The position numbers and the translations under genes are program-made. A DNA stretch of 64,000 bases from RGIG4140 sp045614025. Lineage in GTDB: Bacteria; Pseudomonadota; Alphaproteobacteria; CAAHEQ01; UBA3637. Below, piece after piece: positions 60,940 through 64,000 of the stretch. The stretch spans positions 59,683 to 123,682 of the forward strand of contig JAZLCE010000015.1 of assembly GCA_045614025.1 (NCBI GenBank), in the 5' to 3' direction. The notes beneath the pieces are model-generated. The model was given only the letters and a program-made list of their open reading frames with translations. It was not told the origin of the DNA and ran no database searches. Numbering within the stretch: the stretch's first letter is position 1; every line of letters begins with the position of its first letter.

Positions 60940-63702
60940 TTAGAACCGCATTTCAAGCTTCAACATTCCTGAGTGATCCTTATATTCCTTCCTAAATGAT
61001 CCATTATATTCAAGTTTCAATGTTGTGCGTTCTCCAATACGCCCTTCAATCCCAGCTTCAACACCAACATTTAAACGATCTAATGCTTCACCATTCACTG
61101 TATATGATGTACCATTAGCAAGAGTATTCAATATGGCAACATCATCTGTGATCACATCATATCCAACATTAAATCCAACTGTTGGGCGAACAACTCCCAA
61201 ATCCCAAGCCCCTTTCACTCCAGCAATAGCTGTTAAGTAATCACTTGTCGTTGCTTCAACCGTTGTACCAAGCGTATCAGTGTATCCTTCTTGTTTAACA
61301 GAGAGATAATGCAATCCAACCTCTGGCGTTATCACTGCATCAGCAATCTTAATATCATACCCTGTTGTCATTTGAACTCCCCAAGAATCAACATCATAGT
61401 TTGCTTTACCTACGCTAGATAACACTTGCTTTTCTTCATCATATTGACCGCGACTAAACGTTACCAAGCCACTCATCCACCAAGAATTTGGTTGATAATG
61501 AGCCGAGATAAAGCCGGTATTCGTATCCACTTCTGTTCGGCGCAAATCTTCTTTCGCCGTTGTTTGGCTAGTTGCATATCCAACTCCAAGCGTTAAAGCA
61601 TCAGTTACTTCAGATTGAACACCGAGAACTGCGCCTTTACTTCTTGCTTTAAAGCCCTCGCCCATCGTGGACTTTGTTTTATCATAAAGCCCTTTAATAT
61701 AAACTTTAGCTCTTGGCATTTCTTCACCGCCAGCGCGCCCCATTGCGCCACCTTTCATTTCACCACCAACAACTTTACCAACAGCACCTGCATGCCCCGC
61801 GGAAACTGACTGTGCAGCTGCTTGTTCTGAAGTTCCAATAGCCGTAAGTGCTTTTTTAACTTTTTGACTAGATTCCCCCTCATTAGATGATAACACGGTG
61901 AAAATTTCTTCCTGAATTTTTGCAAACTCTTGATGTGTTGTTGGTTTATCCACAACAGCTACAAGAGTTTTTGCCGCATTTTCTTTAATATTTAAAGTTT
62001 CTGAGAGTTCAGATACTGTTTTTTTACTAATATCATAACGACCGTCATTCATATCTTGAATATTAAAGAGGTTGTTTTCAGATAATCTCATATTCGTATC
62101 TTGTTCAAAAATTTTATACTGACCTGGTTCAACATTCATCCCCATGTTTAAATTCAGTTTACCAGAACCATCAACATTACCAAGAACTTTTCCATGTTCT
62201 TCAAGAGATTTTAAAACAACTTTTAATGTTCCGCCCTCTTCAACTGTTAATTGCCCCATCTGAATCTGGCTTGTTTGAATATCGAGCACACCCTCTTTTT
62301 TAACAGTAACAGATCCATTCCCTGTTAATCCACTTGAAGTTACGAGCGTTCCGTCAACCAAAATTTCACCTTCATTATGAATATCATTTAAAGTATTATT
62401 AACTTTATTTTCTGCAAAAACATTATGTCCTTTAAATGTTATTTGACCAGCATTATAAATAGCCCCACCTAAACTTTCACCATCTTCTGATGCAACTTTA
62501 TTATAAAAGAATTGGCTATCTTTAACAATCAAACTCCCTGTATCAGCATTATAAATAGCACCACCTTTTGCGCTATCAATACCATCTACCTGATTGCCAA
62601 CAAATTTAGCTTCTAACTCTTTTATTGTATCAGCATTATAAACAGCGCCTCCACTTGCATCTTTAGCTTTTGCAGTATTATATAAAAATCCTCCTTTTAT
62701 AAAATCAACAGAAACCCCTTCCCCATTATAAATAGCCCCACCGGCAGCCATACCTTCCTTTGATAAGGCTTTATTATCAATATAATTCCCTTTCAAGCTC
62801 AAATCATCCGTAGTATAACCAGAACGAAGTGCTAAATAAACAGCACCACCAATAGCTGTACCAGTTTCTGAAACAGCATAATTGCTTAAGAAATCACCTT
62901 CAAGTGCAAAACCCCAACCGTAAAGATAAGCAGCACCACCACCAGCATCACCTGATACCGTTTCTGCATAGTTACCTATAAAATGACTGTGAACTGTATC
63001 ACTATATCCACCAAAGTTCACAAGCGCACCGCCATTAGCTCTTGTTCCGCCTTTGGCCCAGTTACCAATAAAAATCGCTTTAGGAGCACCTAAATTTTCT
63101 TGACTATAAATAGCACCACCTTGCGCCGTTCCCTCACTTAAGGCTCCATTTGCAATATAATTGCCTTCCATACTGGTAACTTCCCAACCATATACGTTAC
63201 CATAGGCACCGCCTCTAGCTGTGGAAACTCCATTTTCAATAATATTATTTACAAAATCCCCTTTAATCGTAGACAAACCACCATACCAGTTTTGATAAGC
63301 ACCACCTAATTGATCCTTAGTTGTAATATCAATCCACATACCTGAAATATCACCATCTAAATTTCTATCTCTTGATCTTGAGTTTTCCGGATCATAGTTT
63401 GCAATAATATCAATATCTTTTCCCAAAACCTGAACAGTATATGTTCTTGAAACATCATCATTACCATAACTTTTGTTTTTTAAATCAATTTCATAATGTT
63501 TATTGACTAATGTATTGGTATTTGAATCATATTCTGGAACTAAAAGCCCCCCAACACCCGTTTCTTTCATTATATATGCACTTTCAGCAAAAGCTGTTGT
63601 CGTGCATAAAAGCAACCCCATATTAATTAAAAAGCATTTCTTTAAAATATTTAAATATCGTTTTTTAAGCTCTCTTAAAGTTGTTTTTGAATAATAGCAC
63701 AT
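60940..63702 (-). CDS. Autotransporter with Pmp-like GGAI/GGAV passenger
   Basis: A type Va autotransporter of 920 residues. The long signal peptide ends at about residue 40 (AFAES), preceded by a basic extension. The passenger (~45-560) is a beta-helix with many GGA[IVYL] motifs (GGAIYN at 62470-62640 region and others) and F-x-x-N steps, as in chlamydial Pmp proteins. A linker (~560-655) precedes the barrel (~655-920), which ends in LKLEMRF with terminal Phe. AAAAGGAGG lies 6 nt before the ATG. It is probably surface-exposed; adhesin is an inference. Confidence 0.92.
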   Translation of the reverse strand: MCYYSKTTLRELKKRYLNILKKCFLINMGLLLCTTTAFAESAYIMKETGVGGLLVPEYDSNTNTLVNKHYEIDLKNKSYGNDDVSRTYTVQVLGKDIDIIANYDPENSRSRDRNLDGDISGMWIDITTKDQLGGAYQNWYGGLSTIKGDFVNNIIENGVSTARGGAYGNVYGWEVTSMEGNYIANGALSEGTAQGGAIYSQENLGAPKAIFIGNWAKGGTRANGGALVNFGGYSDTVHSHFIGNYAETVSGDAGGGAAYLYGWGFALEGDFLSNYAVSETGTAIGGAVYLALRSGYTTDDLSLKGNYIDNKALSKEGMAAGGAIYNGEGVSVDFIKGGFLYNTAKAKDASGGAVYNADTIKELEAKFVGNQVDGIDSAKGGAIYNADTGSLIVKDSQFFYNKVASEDGESLGGAIYNAGQITFKGHNVFAENKVNNTLNDIHNEGEILVDGTLVTSSGLTGNGSVTVKKEGVLDIQTSQIQMGQLTVEEGGTLKVVLKSLEEHGKVLGNVDGSGKLNLNMGMNVEPGQYKIFEQDTNMRLSENNLFNIQDMNDGRYDISKKTVSELSETLNIKENAAKTLVAVVDKPTTHQEFAKIQEEIFTVLSSNEGESSQKVKKALTAIGTSEQAAAQSVSAGHAGAVGKVVGGEMKGGAMGRAGGEEMPRAKVYIKGLYDKTKSTMGEGFKARSKGAVLGVQSEVTDALTLGVGYATSQTTAKEDLRRTEVDTNTGFISAHYQPNSWWMSGLVTFSRGQYDEEKQVLSSVGKANYDVDSWGVQMTTGYDIKIADAVITPEVGLHYLSVKQEGYTDTLGTTVEATTSDYLTAIAGVKGAWDLGVVRPTVGFNVGYDVITDDVAILNTLANGTSYTVNGEALDRLNVGVEAGIEGRIGERTTLKLEYNGSFRKEYKDHSGMLKLEMRF

Positions 63703-64000
63703 GGTTGCCTCCTTTTAAAAATAATGAAAATATCTACATAGCTTTTTTCCTTTTATTAATGATTTTTAGATGAAAAGTCAGAAATTTAATGGTTGTTTTT
63801 CATTCCCTATTTTCATCCCCCTATACTTTCATTATACCATGGTTTCAAAATTTTGAGCTAAAAAATTTCAAAAAAAATATCTCTTTTTTACCTTTTTTTC
63901 TTATAATTAATTGATTTTAAAGAATTATTTTTTATTAAAAAATTGCATAAAAATTGATAAAAAACGCTTTTTTTATGTTTTTATCTTAAAAAAACATCTT
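63703..64000. other. 298-nt upstream region of the autotransporter
   Basis: AT-rich, with the -10 element above and, near the right end, a hairpin GATAAAAA (63956-63963)/TTTTTATC (63978-63985). No coding potential is seen. Confidence 0.5.
63831..63836 (-). promoter_or_regulatory. -10 element upstream of the autotransporter
   Basis: A perfect TATAAT on the minus strand. No good -35 lies at 16-18 nt. It would give a ~120-nt 5' leader. Confidence 0.4.

Noticed and set aside
1..64000. CRISPR arrays, insertion sequences, prophage or integron
   Set aside because: No regularly spaced direct repeats, transposase, integrase or phage structural gene is seen in the window.

Overview
The window is strongly AT-rich DNA from a Gram-negative bacterium, most likely an AT-rich alphaproteobacterium. 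That placement rests on LpxI rather than LpxH in the lipid A cluster, a CarD-type regulator, a DUF5665 protein, an MbfA-type ferritin/VIT1 fusion and the waaA-lpxK-lpxL order. The species cannot be named from the sequence alone; a host- or gut-associated lineage is a guess from the low GC, the LRR proteins and the Pmp-like autotransporter. There is no rRNA, CRISPR array or recognisable insertion sequence. Three tRNAs are present: CAU, His-GUG and Leu-CAG.

Layout. (1) 2-7127: two related leucine-rich-repeat proteins, the first running off the left edge, then two DUF805-like membrane proteins. (2) 7174-12324, minus: a phospholipid/undecaprenyl operon with an LplT-PlsC-AMP-ligase fusion, gpsA and uppS. 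(3) 12541-18139: a PAS protein without a kinase domain; a minus-strand operon of GST, lipoprotein, GT4 glycosyltransferase, DUF5665 and a short UDP-sugar dehydrogenase; a lipoprotein; CarD. (4) 18299-20255: tRNA-CAU, a GNAT acetyltransferase, the MbfA-like iron protein and tRNA-His. (5) 20347-23379: an unrecognised 1010-residue protein built from three ~350-residue repeats. (6) 23564-32961, minus: the envelope operon cdsA-rseP-bamA-ompH-lpxD-fabZ-lpxA-lpxI-lpxB. (7) 33148-40397, plus: ftsK-lolA, three orphan genes, rlmE and an RsmB-type methyltransferase. (8) 40512-49574: a DsbA-like protein with a cysteine-rich head, FadL-type porin, Na/Ca exchanger, an MnmA variant, gpmI, a U32 protein (TrhP-like), a DUF2934 protein and a degenerate response regulator. 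(9) 49661-56263, plus: waaA-lpxK-lpxL, tRNA-Leu, psd-pssA, a secreted orphan, trmJ and a lipoprotein. (10) 56260-64000: a secreted orphan, HAD, P-loop kinase and Nudix genes, two lipoproteins, a GC-richer structured intergenic region and a Pmp-like autotransporter.

Much of the window builds the envelope. CdsA, PssA, Psd, GpsA and the LplT-Aas fusion make and repair phospholipids. LpxD, LpxA, LpxI, LpxB, LpxK, LpxL and WaaA make Kdo-lipid A. BamA, OmpH, LolA and RseP assemble and survey the outer membrane that carries FadL and the autotransporter.

The items most worth a second look: a candidate leader-peptide attenuator between fabZ and lpxA (a 7-codon reading frame with its own Shine-Dalgarno overlapping an intrinsic terminator); a DsbA-like protein with 14 cysteines in 41 residues ahead of its membrane anchor; the triple-repeat 1010-residue orphan; a conserved-looking S-P-D/MS-W-C block in the LRR protein; a nested-hairpin region at 60864-60932; and a perfect 10-bp inverted repeat upstream of the iron exporter. 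Several start codons were moved inward because a Shine-Dalgarno or the family N-terminus favours the internal codon; each entry says so.
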